The notes under the pieces are model-generated. The model worked only from the letters and a program-made list of their open reading frames with translations, did not search any database and was not told the origin of the DNA. The position numbers and the translations under genes were made by a program. From NCBI GenBank assembly GCA_903632075.3, contig CAHIKZ030002033.1, positions 52,501-116,500 of the forward strand: 64,000 nucleotides of DNA. Reading direction: 5' to 3'. The stretch's first letter is position 1. Each line of letters starts with the position of its first letter. Shown piece by piece: positions 24,595 through 34,850 of this stretch. This DNA comes from Acanthosepion pharaonis. Its lineage: Eukaryota; Mollusca; Cephalopoda; Sepiida; Sepiidae.

Positions 24595-25420
24595 TCTTAT
24601 ATATAAAGTACATTGTTTGTGCATGTCCAAGCAACTCCTCCACTCCCCACTGGTCCTGATTTTAATGACTCATTCAAAAACCCTAGAAATTCAGGAGCAG
24701 GGAACGATTTTTGTTGAGCTCAGATTCAGGGTTGCCAGATAATGTGAGGTTAAAAATATATATTAATATATTATACTAGCCCTTATTCTTTTATAGTTCA
24801 AGGGGAGTAACTCTTATTTTAATTTTGTATCCAAGAGTGCAGTGCATGTTTTATTATAAATAGCTTAAAAGCTGCCCTATTGGGAGGCATTTAAGATAGC
24901 TCCTGTAGAGGACTCTTGGTTTGGCCATCAAGACAATAGCTAGGGAGGAGTAGATATGATAGGCATCAATAAACTACAGAAGAACACAAAATTGATTGCT
25001 GCATTTAAGTATTGAATTAATGTTTAAGCTTACCTTTTAAAAGTTCAACAATAATTCTTCTGCTGCCACTTAATTTAAAGACGATTTGATGTACATAGAT
25101 CCTTATTTTTCATACAAACAATTATTTTTATTTTATGGATGATAGAACAGGGGAAAATTTATAAGATAAAATTAATATAGTGTAAAGATGGGAAAATAGA
25201 AATTAGAATTACTTATACATTCAACATTTGAAGAGTTAGAGAAACATAACAGCTAATTAAGTAAAACCTATATTATGGAATCTATATGAATAAATGTGAA
25301 ATTGGAGCTCAATTCTCCCACAAATTCTGCGATTAAAACCCCCCAGCTTTACTTTATAGTAATTTACTGACAAAATGTGACACAAGGTCTTTTTTAAGGT
25401 GACAACTCAAGCGCAAACAC
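24595..25420 (+). repeat. Dispersed repeat H, possibly a Helitron-type end, + copy
   Basis: It begins TCTTATATATAAAGTACATT and continues with TCCAAGCAACTCCTCCACTC and CACTGGTCCTGATTTTAATG. The same words in the same order occur inverted at 36797 back to 35930. A TC start after A, a TATATAAA block and an 'ACTCCTCCAC...CTGG' stretch recall Helitron 5' ends in other animals, but no CTRR 3' hairpin was identified. It includes about 250 bp of well-conserved sequence at 25240-25350 also present at 36310-36450. Confidence 0.5.
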
Positions 25421-25870
25421 CTGGGCAAGGAACAAAAAATTGCCCGCAGCCCCCACAACGGTCAGTTGTGCTGGCCTTGGTGTTCACACCGATCCCTCTC
25501 TCTGGTGTCACGAGAGGGCACAGCCTTGGGCAGCTGTTCCCAAGGGCTGGGCACCTCTCAGTTTAATTTTCCTCAGTTGACAGACACGCAACTGAAAGAT
25601 GATAAACAGATGTGTTAGAAACTACTTTCCACACGGTATTTACTCTGTCCCCCCACTAGGACAAGATGTGACACAAAGTCTATTTTTAGGTGGGGACCTG
25701 AGTGCATACACCCAGGCAAGGAACAAAAATTCCCCAAGCCTCCTCATCCGTCGGTTGCGCTGGCCTCGGTGTGTACACTGATCCCTCTCTCTGGCGTAAT
25801 GGGAGGGCGCGGCCTCGGGCAGCTGTTCCCCAGGGCTGGGCACCTCTTCAGTATAATTTTCTTAGTTGCA
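25376..25870. repeat. Two direct units of about 280 bp
   Basis: Unit 1 (from 25376) and unit 2 (from about 25662) share GATGTGACACAA, then CAGGCAAGGAACAAAAA, GATCCCTCTCTCTGG and CAGCTGTTCCC, then GGGCTGGGCACCTCT. They are G+C-richer than the surroundings. Related inverted segments are at 35960-36210. No coding capacity established; frames on both strands are shadows of the repeat. Confidence 0.7.
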
Positions 25871-26224
25871 ACTCTGTCTTTTGCCCTTGGTTTACGCAAA
25901 TACTGGCAAATGGCTTCTTGTTTCGATTCTGTGGTAAACTCCACAATATTTTTTACCGCTATTTTTGTGTGGTGAAATAATTTTCAGGTATTTGTTCAAG
26001 GTGGTTCGGATGAATGAATGAAGCAGTCAAAGGGTCATAAATCGTCCTGTTGCTGCAGTCTGTTGTGAAGTCAAATACGAGGAGTGTGTTAGTGATGTCT
26101 GTGATCACAAATGTCCAGGTAAAGAATCTTCTTAAGATGGGTATTCCAATTTCCAAGTTTGTCTGTCCTTAGCATTTTATTTGTTCTCCATTTGTGGTAG
26201 ATAGCCCATTGCTAAGCCCTCATC

Positions 26225-27260
26225 CTGTCGATATGTCCTATCCCATCATCACCATCAATGACAAACCTATATATGAAATATTTTGAGGAAATGGCATTAG
26301 AATCAACACCACTAAAGCCAACCCTATGGCTGAGATATGTAGATGACAACTTCATATGCTGGCCACACCAGGAAGACGTCCAGCTACTACTGGACCATGT
26401 GAACTCAATAAGATCATCGATACAGTTCACAATGGAGCAAGAAAACAACAACAACAAACTCGCCTTCCTGGATGTACTAATATCTTGAACAGAGTGGGGG
26501 TTCAAGACATCCATATACTGCAAGCCAACTTTCACCGGACAATACCTCAACCTCAACTGCCACCATCCATACAATGTAAAGAAAGGGATTGTCCGCTGCT
26601 TACAACATCGAGTAAAAGTCATAAATGGCAACCCAGAAACATGTGAACAAGAAAAAGTCAGTATAAGCAGTACCCTACAGCGTAACAAATTCCCTGGGTA
26701 CATGGCAGCAGCTCCAACAAACTGTGATAGAAAGGTAAGAGGATAATGGTACTCAGAAAACAGCTTTGGTCTGCCTACTCTATGTGAAGGGATTATCGGA
26801 GAAAATATAAAGGATCTGTGGTCAATATAACATCAGTGGTTCAACACTTTGCAGACACCTCTTCCAAGTAAGACCCCCCCCCCTCCTCATAGAGGAGAAC
26901 ATGACTAAGAACTGTGTGCACGCCATCCCATGTAGCTGTAGTAAGAAATACAAAGGAGAAACAGGCTGCCCCCTTAGGGTAAGACTACAAGAACACCGTA
27001 AAATGGTAACATCAGGTATAGCTGAACACATATGGAGGGAAAAGGGAGATCACTGCTTCCTGTGGGATGAGGTTGAAATAATAGAGAACATCACTGGAAA
27101 AATTTGAAAACTTAATGAATCAGCGCATATGCTAGGCCACAAAAATCTCCTGAGCTGACAAAGCATAGAAATGAATACAATATGGGGAACCAGTAATAAG
27201 GAGTGCCTGAGAAAAACAATGAATAACAACAAAGATTGCAATATGAGCACGGGTAAAAAA
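26225..27260 (+). mobile_element. Penelope-like retroelement, 5'-truncated and decayed
   Basis: Two diagnostic parts follow each other: the end of a reverse transcriptase with RYVDDNF (YVDD at 26336-26347) and KLAFLDVLIS, then, after a shifted frame, YCKPTFTGQYLNLNCHHPYN and a GIY-YIG-type endonuclease at 26880-27107 (VHAIPCSCSKKYKGETGCPL, RLQEH, IAEHIWRE). RT followed by GIY-YIG is the hallmark of Penelope-like elements, which prime on nicked DNA. At least two frameshifts and several stops make it inactive. It ends in a TAAATAAATAAATGA run near 27270. Confidence 0.85.
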
Positions 27261-27314
27261 AATAAATAAATAAATGACGCTGAGACGTCATTTTTATAAG
27301 ACCCAAAAATTAAT

Positions 27315-27690
27315 TCTCAAGGACACATGGCCTAGTGGATAAAGATGTTGGTTATATCCAGTGACTAGACCTAAAGAGTTGTGAGTTCAATACCAGGTCA
27401 CAGCAGTGGTGAACCAAAAACTTGGAGAAAGGAAATAACTGAGACATCCAGAAGAGGCATTCCAATCCCCTGAAGAAGGCCGGAGCGTACAACGGCTGAA
27501 ACATTCTGAATATGGCAGTGAAAATGAGATAAGTCTGAATAATGTAAATAATGCGAGTAATCATAATGCCTCATCTCAGAGATATAGACAGATAAATATC
27601 TGTAGATGAAGCCATAAAATAGTGTATAAAATGTTTAGATTTCAACATTAAATAACTCCAAGTTTGATATACTGTAACCAACCAACCTGT
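27315..27690 (+). repeat. tRNA-derived SINE (family C)
   Basis: The head ACATGGCCTAGTGGATAAAG has box-A spacing and GAGTTCAATACCAGG is box-B-like. The body carries CCTGAAGAAGGCC, then CGTACAACGG and CCTCATCTCAGAGATATAGA. A second, minus-strand copy is at 57816-58080 and a third head at 58083. The tail ends with AGATTTCAACATTAAATAAC, shared with families B and F. Confidence 0.7.
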
Positions 27691-27699
27691 TTCAGGTAG

Positions 27700-28211
27700 T
27701 ACTCTTTCATAAAATGCTGGTTTTCCTGTTGCAATTTGATTATTACTCAACAAAATATATTTTGTAAATAGCAACAAAGAAGCCTCTCTTTTCTCCAGTT
27801 AAGCCTCCTACATTTGTTCAAGTGATACATCATGCTCTTTCACTCCAACAAGAATTTACCAGGTACTAAATTCTGAGATTGCAACTTCTTGTTGACAGTA
27901 TAAGGATGATAAAGTGTGGCACAATGGGTTGTTTTTAGTTGGTTAGGATATTCATATAGTCAAGTGGACTGTAAATATTTTACCTGGGTTTTGAGCAACT
28001 GGCAATTTTATGACAGTCGACTGTGTTGGTAGTAAAAATTGAGATGTGAGTTAAGTAGGGGAAGGGAAATAAAATGTATAAATAAATAAATGAATAATGT
28101 TCAGGATCAAGTATCACCCAGATGAAAGGCAGGGAATTCCAGTCATTGGCTTATATACTGAAGCTGCATTCTAGATAGAGGCATTCATGATGAGAGCAAA
28201 AAGAGAGATGG
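27700..28211. other. No recognisable feature
   Basis: Unassigned A/T-rich sequence up to the LTR retrotransposon target site. Confidence 0.5.
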
Positions 28212-28216
28212 GTTCT

Positions 28217-28549
28217 TGTGGGGAAAATTGTGAAAATGGCCTACCTTGGAAATGCCCGCGAATCTGTGCGTCGTGCAAACTCTGATTGCTCAATGGTAAA
28301 AAGAACTAAAATGGCGGTGTCCATGTTTTATGCCGGGCGGTCTTGGACAGTTAACACGAAATCGCGTTCTCTTGTCATTCGCATGCAAATCATGGTCGAT
28401 CCTCAGCTGTATAAAGCAGGCGTGTTTTTGTTTCTGAGGACTGTGTTTTTTGCTCATGAGAAGGTTGGACGTGTGACACTATTTTGTCGGTTACCCTCCT
28501 CGCATTTCTTATCTGCTACTATCAGTTGAGTTGTTGCTTTACCATCACA
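28217..28549 (+). repeat. 5' LTR
   Basis: 333 bp, TG...CA ends. Compared with the 3' LTR it keeps an additional block of about 120 bp (roughly 28254-28373) but is otherwise very similar, including the final TTGCTTTACCATCACA. Confidence 0.85.
28383..28416 (+). promoter_or_regulatory. Octamer plus TATA box in the 5' LTR
   Basis: ATGCAAAT (28383-28390), an Oct-type octamer, lies 19 bp upstream of TATAAAG (28410-28416). The same pair is conserved in the 3' LTR at 30032-30039 and 30059-30065, which supports a real U3 core promoter. Function is inferred from motif and position. Confidence 0.6.
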
Positions 28550-28694
28550 AGTTATTTAGGCAATGATTGAAGGGAGCAATTGGGGCCACTCATATTGTAA
28601 CGTTAGAGGTAAAATTCTTGGATTGCCACAAGACGAACTGCAGCGATGGTGTGTGGCAAGCACGTTTTCCTCGATCAAGAGTGAAAGTCGGAGG
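28550..28694 (+). other. 18S rRNA-like segment directly after the 5' LTR
   Basis: From the LTR end the sequence follows eukaryotic 18S rRNA collinearly: CAATGATTGAAGGGAGC, then TGGGGCCACTCATATTG, TTAGAGGTAAAATTCTTGGA, CACAAGACGAACTGCAGCGA and GATCAAGAGTGAAAGTCGGA. The 18S counterparts I recall are ATGATTAAGAGGGA, GGGGGCATTCGTATTG, TAGAGGTGAAATTCTTGGA, GCAAGACGAAC and ATCAAGAACGAAAGTCGGAG. It occupies the place where a tRNA primer-binding site is normally found. It is diverged from canonical 18S and is not a functional rRNA gene. Confidence 0.75.
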
Positions 28695-28697
28695 ATA

Positions 28698-28718
28698 AGC
28701 ATGGAATGATGGAATAGG
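28698..28718 (+). other. Second short 18S-like match, out of order
   Basis: GCATGGAATGATGGAATAGG differs at a single base from the GCATGGAATAATGGAATAGG block of 18S rRNA, which in 18S lies upstream of the preceding segment, so the two pieces are permuted. Its shortness leaves room for coincidence. Confidence 0.45.
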
Positions 28719-28719
28719 G

Positions 28720-29960
28720 TCGGTCTCCGTCTACGGCGAGATGCTGGTTAGGCGATGGCTGGGCATTATGCAATCACTGGTGGAAGAATATGGATTGACC
28801 ACAGATGTGACACTCGTACAGTTCTGTCAGAACCGTGCGGATCGCCTCACCAGTGTCTAGATCTGCTCAAGAAAGGAGAACCGGCGCTTGAGAGCTGTGC
28901 AGTGGTAGGGAGACGACTGGACGAGGACCAGGTGGCCAATACCCATCGTCAAAGTGGACATCCGGGTGGGAAACGAACTCTGTACTTTGCCAGGTTAGTC
29001 GGCCCGCAAGTGTCCAGAGAAAGCGTTAAATCCGTTGTGAAGGTCTGCACAACCTGTCAGTCGATCGATCCGGCACCTGTTCACTGGGAAAGAGGAGAAC
29101 TGAGTGTGAAGAGCAACTGGAGCAGACTAGCGATGGACATAACTCACTACAATGGTTAGAATTTTCTAAAGCTTATTGATTGCTGTCCCTCTAGGTTTGC
29201 GGTATGGCGGCCACTGCGCCGACAAGATGCGAGCACCGTCATTCAACTGTTGGAGAATGTTTTCCTGGAGCGAGGCCCACCCATGGAAATACTGACCGAC
29301 AATGATACTGCATTCCCCAGTAAAGACTTTAAAAAATTTGTGGACAATTGGGATGTGCATCTGCAGTTTCAATGTGCCCACTCGCTGAGTGGAAATGGCA
29401 TCGTAGAGTGAAACCACAGAACTGTCAAGACCATCGCAGCCAGGAAGGGTTGCACAGTATTGGAGGTGGTTTACTGGTATAATGTTGCCCCGAAAGATAA
29501 CGTTTCACCATCCACAGCGCCGGCTGATGCACTGCACAAGTAGAATGTCTGAGTGAAAGGCATTGACGCCAACCCGGTGCCTGAACAAGAAGTGACCGGA
29601 GGAAGATTGAAAAAAGGAGATGTTGTTTGGGTCAAAAACCTACGCGGCAAGTGTACGGCACTGGATGTTTTACGGAGGTGATTAGCCCGCAATCTGTGAG
29701 AGTTGATGGGGTGCCTTGTCACATTAAAGACTTGCAACTGGTGATGCAACCACTACTGTTACTGAGCGATGAAAGCGATTCCAAGTCTGAGCGTAGTGAG
29801 CGTTCGATCTGCTTGGAATTAGACCTGCAGGGCAGTGATTCCGATATCAGCAGCCTCCCGGCGGACACAGTGTTTACCGACACTCAAACCACAGATGAGA
29901 GCACACATGAGGATGAAGCTTGTGTTGTCGCCCTTGATGATCGCCACCTCCTTGCCCTGT
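28720..29960 (+). pseudogene. RNase H tail plus integrase of a Ty3/gypsy-type element
   Basis: A first frame (to a TAG near 28858) reads like an RNase H end (EMLVRRWLG, QNRADRLT). The main frame then gives a zinc-binding HHCC domain (His at 28944 and 28959, Cys at 29046 and 29055) and an integrase core: Asp in AMDITHY (29136-29138), Asp in TDNDTAF (29298-29300), Glu in NGIVE (29406-29408), giving a DD35E spacing. A TAG at 29157 and a TGA right after the Glu codon break it, with later stops near 29540. The C-terminal part has a VVWVK block and a Ser/Asp/Glu-rich tail (29760-29910). Catalytic residues are intact apart from the stops. Confidence 0.85.
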
Positions 29961-29985
29961 TTGTGATCATGAGATCAGGAGAGAG

Positions 29986-30197
29986 TGTGGGGAAAATTAT
30001 GAAAATGGCCTACCTCAGAAACGTCATTCACATGCAAATCATGGTTGGTCCTCAGCTGTATAAAGCAGGCGCGTTTTTGTTTCTGAGGACTGTGTTTTTG
30101 CTCGTGAGAAGGTTGGACGTGTGACACTATTTTGTCGGTTACCCTCCTCGCATTTCCTATCTGCTACTATCAGTTGAGTCGTTGCTTTACCACCACA
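29986..30197 (+). repeat. 3' LTR with internal deletion
   Basis: 212 bp. Shares TGTGGGGAAAATT, ATGGCCTACCT and the distal 170 bp with the 5' LTR, and lacks about 120 bp in U3. Since both LTRs are copied from one template at insertion, the deletion came later or the copies were exchanged. Confidence 0.85.
30032..30065 (+). promoter_or_regulatory. Octamer plus TATA box in the 3' LTR
   Basis: The same ATGCAAAT and TATAAAG pair as in the 5' LTR with the same spacing. Confidence 0.55.
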
Positions 30198-30202
30198 GTT
30201 CT

Positions 30203-32031
30203 TGCTGGCTGGAGGGAAGAATTCTTTGTGAGAGAAGACAAGTAGCAACAAAGATGTCCCAAGAGACATTTATCTACTCTCAGACAGTGCCAGGTGAACT
30301 GATCCATAACAGAAATAATACTTAGTTTATTGGTGTCAACAGACTTCTTGTTTTTCTCACTAAAGCAATACCTTGAGATGTTCATGTTAAAGACTTTTCT
30401 ATCTTTGCAATATCTTAAATTTGAACATACATTGGGTCTTTGCCAGTTTTTCTTTTTTCTCACATAAATGAATTGAACCATGGCATGGGATGAAAAGCTG
30501 ATCAGTCAGTGACAAACTGCTTGGAAGACCTGGTGATATTTTCACAAAAGTAAACTTTCATCTTGGTTACTAATTTCTGCTGGCTTTCATCTAGTTTTGT
30601 TTTCTAGATCTATGAGAAAGTCCTTCAGTTCCAGCAAACATTTTATCAAATTAGTGCTTCACCAATATGTTGCTTGATCCAAAATGACATTTTGGTTGCT
30701 GTAGTTGCCTCAAGTTTCCAATGGGAATAACTTCATGATGTTTCAGTGTCTTTCTTATACTTAGTTGCAGAATATGAACAACACAGTTCTTATATTAAAT
30801 TGTAATTAGCTTAAATGATATTGTTTAAAAATAAATCTAAAATTTAATTCGTCATTTTTCTTTGTGGATTACCTGAAGAACTGTCATTGCCATCCAATAT
30901 TCATATGTTCTCGTTGACTTTATCCGCAATTGTACTTAACATATTTGAAACATTATTTGTTAAAATGAATAACCTTTTTAATGTCAAAAACTTCTAAGAC
31001 ATCTAACATCTGAAGGTGTATGCTGCAGCTATGATATGCCTTAGAGTCTTTTAATACCAATATCCAAGTTATCACTTTGTTTTTATCAATAAATTTAGCA
31101 TTACAGTATTTTTTGTGAATTATATGATCCCCCTACCCATGTTTCTGAAGCTAACAACAAGCAATAAATTATATCTTTGAGTATAACATAAGCTCATAAT
31201 ACAATCATCCCAATGTGAATTTTTTAAAAAAAAGTTTTACCATATTATCCATTAAAATTTTAATGTCATACATATTAAAAAAAATTTAAAATATATATTC
31301 TAAAATATTTAATTTTTTACAATATTAAAAAATAGGAATAAAACAGATGTTTAGTCACTGTGTGTTTTGTCTCCTAATTTCCATTTCAAAACTTATTTTT
31401 AAGTTTTTTGGGAAAGATGATGACTAGACTTACCTGGTAATACATTTTAAGGTGTTAATTAATCTATCGTACTTTTCTGTTTGATATGACTTTATTGTAT
31501 TTCTATATATTAATAAACTACAAAAAACAGTCATTCATTAAGAATGAAGAGAAACAAAGATTGCCAACGTATTGTAAACAATTGTTATCAACACCTGCCT
31601 ACTTTGTGCTTTATTATCTATTGTGCTGAGTGTATTTGCAATTTTGCTCTTTCAAATAGCAGGTTTTTAAATGGATTAAAAATTTCTGAAAATTTCTCTC
31701 TAATACAACTTCCCTTTTTTGCCTTTAATTTTTCAACATTTCTTGTATTATGCACAAGAAAATATGGTAGCAATTAAATAATTAATAATGTACATGTATG
31801 CCAACATTTTAATAACAGACTGTATTCCTTTAGACTTTATTGAACTTCTTTTCTCTTACTTTTGGTCTCTCTTAATGCCTATTTTTTTATGTATTTATTT
31901 ACAGAGAAACTTCAAGTTTCTGAGCTGTTTAGCCATTTAATCTTTAAATGGCTGATTGTGGAAAAAAATAAAAGTACACTGTTCTTCACTTCAGTGGTTT
32001 TTCAGTGATGTCATTGTTACGCTAACTTTGT

Positions 32032-32071
<40 letters not shown>

Positions 32072-32690
32072 GTGTGTGTGTGTTATTGTATTTGGTCTTT
32101 TGGAGATTTCTGATTTTTTCTTTAGTCTTTAAGTAAATGAAATATTTTCATACACAGCTTCTAACACTTTAAGATATAAATGCTGCAAGTGTTATTATTT
32201 GATGCTCTTGTCAATTCAATTTTATCAAAATCACTAAAACTACTAATTTTTGCATCAGATTTTTTTTTTGTTTCTGTTAAACAATCATTGTGTCTGATAT
32301 GAACATGACACCATCTCTCTGTTAATTTAAAGTGTTAAAATACATCCAACTTTGTTGACACTTTCTTTGTCTTTTTTTTTTTAGTGATCTACAAGAGAAA
32401 TATAAAAATGTTATATTTTCAAAATATATCATGAAAGCTGAAAAACTGATAAAATCAAATAGGAAATTTTAATCTTTATATTGAAATTTAAACAGGACTT
32501 TTTACTGACTCCCAATTCAGAATTACAAGAATTGCTTCTGATTTCAACTCCACTACACAAATGGGTACAAATATGTATCTAGTGATTGCCAAGAACAGTT
32601 CATGACAAGCTTCTTGATACAAACAAGTACAGTTCATGACCAGCTTATTTATATTATGATAAAAAAAATGAGAAGCAGATTGAACTTACA
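30203..32690. other. No gene recognised; (TA)n at 32036-32069
   Basis: Unassigned sequence. Minus-strand frames at 30039-30481 partly overlap the LTR and have no family motif. A (TA)n(TG)n array lies at 32036-32082. Confidence 0.5.
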
Positions 32691-32699
32691 TTCAGTTCA

Positions 32700-33300
32700 A
32701 TTATGTTCTATAGAAACCTGTATCAAAGAAATACTTTTTCACCAAAGGTGCATTGGCATAGCAAAAGAGGCTTTCAAAAGCTAAGCAAAGTATTAAGAAA
32801 TGGGAAAATTTTGTTAGAAACAAAGAAAAGTGTACTGTACTGACATTTAATATCAGTCCTACTATAAGGCTTTGATGACTGGGCAATCTCTTCACAGATG
32901 AAGAAACTTGAAGCAACAGAAATGTGATTCTACAAAAAGATAGTGAGAATACCATGGACTGAATATGTGAGCAATGACAAAGTTTTTGAGAAAATAGACA
33001 AAAAGGACACTTACACTTAATATCAGAAAGAGTTGAAATTTCTAGGACATATGAAGAAAGAAGTGTCAGAAAATTTGACATTCACAGTACTTATTGAAAG
33101 CAAAAGGAACAGAGGAAAGCAATGTATAACATACCTAACAAGCTTGTGCAAATGTTTGGCAGAACAGAGATTAGAAGAGGTAGCAAAAAGGGAAAAGAGC
33201 TACAAAAGACAGGGAACTGCAGAGAGACGTGATCGCTCTTGTCTTAAAGAGAACCTGGTGCATAGAACGAAGGTTTATGTTAAATCTTTTTAATACGAAA
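32700..33300 (+). pseudogene. LINE RT C-terminal relic (family K), + strand
   Basis: The best of the family K copies: successive fragments for KQSIKKWENFVRNKEKC, ATEMXFYKKIVRIPWTEYVS, KFLGHMKKEVSENLTFT, ESKRNRGKQCITYLTSLCKC and LAEQRLEEVAK, in two frames (86-codon frame 33033-33293). An A-rich tail follows at 33297-33316. Stops and frameshifts preclude function. Confidence 0.75.
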
Positions 33301-33429
33301 AAAATAAAAAAAGTTATTTTCATTTTTTATAAAAATTTTCCTAAAAACATAAAAGCAATTATTTGTGTATTGTTATGGAAACTTAGAGGCATGATGACAG
33401 TAGTGAAATGTATAGTTTATGTGCATGTG

Positions 33430-33442
33430 TGTGTGTGTGTGA

Positions 33443-33483
<41 letters not shown>
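33430..33483. repeat. (TG)n(TA)n array
   Basis: GTGTGTG units pass into about 17 TA units. Confidence 0.9.
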
Positions 33484-33485
<2 letters not shown>

Positions 33486-33639
33486 GTACAAGTTTTGTTA
33501 AAGAATGACTGATTTAGAACTATATTTAAATTTCTTAAGGGACATGCAAATTCATAAGTAATATTTATTCTGTCATTTGGGTCTTTAGGTTAGCAGTTTT
33601 AAATTTTATATAGTAGATAATTAATGTTATGTGCTGCAT

Positions 33640-34000
33640 TCATTTGTCCCTCTTTCCCTCAATCTGTCCAGTGAGTATCAGATTTTCCAAGCCCATCTCC
33701 CTTATTAGATGCCCCAGAAATTTCAAACTGCTTCTTCCTGATGTTAAGTATAAGTTTCCTTTTTATTTCTATTTTTTCCAAAATCTTATCTTTGCTCACA
33801 TGTTCAATCCATGGTATCCTCAGCATCTTTCTTTAGAATCACATTTCTCTTGCTTCAAGTCTTTTTCATCTTTGAGGAGATTGTCAATCATTCACTGCCA
33901 TACAAGAGGATTTTTGTACTTGTTTGATTTTAGTATCCCCAATTTGTAATTTGCACTTTGGGGTCATTCTTTTGCTGATGACCATGCATTGTGTTTACAT
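33640..34000 (-). pseudogene. LINE RT C-terminal relic (family K), minus strand
   Basis: Reverse-complement words such as CTTGAAGCAAGAGAAATGTG, GAGGATACCATGGATTGAAC and GCATCTAATAAGGGAGATGG match the family K order. It is tail-to-tail with 32700-33300 and has its own internal deletion. Confidence 0.6.
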
Positions 34001-34394
34001 GCCAAGTACAGTGCCAAATTTTATTGAAATGAGAGAAGTTCTTGAGCTAGGGCTGTATTTCTAGCATTTTTAATATGAAAGTTAGTATTTATTTTCAATA
34101 AATATTCTTATATTAAATTGCATGTATAAACAAAAATTTGTATATTATATTCCATCTATTATATGATAATAAACATTCATAATACATTATAACATTAAAT
34201 AAATTCAAATAGACATAAAACATTTATACAATTCACTACATTAGAAGTCTTTTATAAACAACTATGTGAAAGGTGAAGAGGCTATGTGTCACATGACTTG
34301 ATGGTAAATAAACAGATGTATGTTGATTTGCTACCATTATGTATTTTGAAATAAATGTGAGAAAGAAATAAGTATGTATAATATATATATATAT

Positions 34395-34403
34395 AGTAAC
34401 AGC

Positions 34404-34461
<58 letters not shown>

Positions 34462-34468
34462 TGTTACT
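34395..34468. repeat. Palindrome with (TA)n core upstream of exon A
   Basis: AGTAACAGCTT (34395-34405) and its exact inverse AAGCTGTTACT (34458-34468) enclose about 25 TA units, themselves self-complementary. It lies 265 bp upstream of the exon A acceptor. Confidence 0.85.
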
Positions 34469-34622
34469 TCAAATTTTAATGCAATGTGTCAATTATGAAA
34501 CCCAGTAGAACAATAAACCTTTTTTTACTATCTTTAAATACAAATTAAGATGTGTAATCAATAAACTGATAATGTTGTTACCTCATCATTTTGTATCATG
34601 AACTGCTTTTAAAAGAAACCAA

Positions 34623-34631
<9 letters not shown>

Positions 34632-34670
<39 letters not shown>
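34632..34670. repeat. (TG)n(TA)n array just upstream of exon A
   Basis: TGTGTGTG followed by about 18 TA units; ends about 60 bp before the exon A acceptor. Confidence 0.9.
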
Positions 34671-34671
<1 letters not shown>

Positions 34672-34732
34672 TCTTATTTGAAATTGAAAAACTTGTATTA
34701 CTTGTCATATTATTACTATTTTATTCTTTCAG

Positions 34733-34850
34733 GAGTTATTCTATTGTCATGGCTTGCATAAACTCAGTCTTTCCGACAATGAAATCACAAGTATTCCTGC
34801 TGCAATTGGAAGTCTCATCAATTTAGACGATCTCGACATAAGTAAAAATG
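34733..34850 (+). CDS. Internal exon A of an Erbin/LRRC7 (LAP-family) leucine-rich-repeat protein
   Basis: This 118-bp exon encodes about 39 residues beginning ELFYCHGLHKLSLSDNE and ending LDDLDISKN plus the first base of a glycine codon. The spacing LxxLxLxxNxIxxIPxxIGxLxxLxxLDIS is a typical LAP-type leucine-rich repeat, and the 'LHKLSL' and 'ISKNG' segments resemble the second and third LRRs of Erbin/densin from memory of that family. The acceptor is a pyrimidine-rich tract ending TTCTTTCAG and the donor is GTAAGT at 34851. LAP proteins are basolateral or synaptic membrane scaffolds with N-terminal LRRs and usually C-terminal PDZ domains; only LRR coding is visible here. I found no preceding exon upstream, although the match implies one. 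Scribble is a weaker alternative because the 'EASINP' segment of the next exon fits Erbin better. Confidence 0.9.

Larger units (their letters stand above)
28217..30197 (+). mobile_element. LTR retrotransposon, integrase-only, with rRNA-like leader
   Basis: Two direct repeats (28217-28549 and 29986-30197) start TGTGGGGAAAATT and end CACA. They are flanked by the 5-bp duplication GTTCT (28212-28216 and 30198-30202), which dates to the insertion itself. A purine tract AGGAGAGAG (29977-29985) precedes the 3' LTR. The interior is only 1.4 kb: 18S-like sequence, the tail of RNase H, integrase and an acidic C-terminal segment. No gag, protease or RT core is present, so it must have been mobilised in trans. 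Ty3/gypsy type by integrase layout. It is markedly G+C-richer than its surroundings. Confidence 0.88.

Noticed and set aside
27480..27500. Possible hammerhead ribozyme in or after the Penelope-like element
   Set aside because: The only candidate core CTGAAGAAGG does not match the CUGAUGA consensus and no paired stems were found.
28550..28694. Functional 18S rRNA gene fragment
   Set aside because: Too short and diverged, and locked between LTR and RNase H sequence.
1..34732. Upstream exon of the LRR gene
   Set aside because: I looked for an acceptor-LRR-donor pattern encoding the expected preceding repeat and found none; it may lie upstream of the window or be missed by eye.
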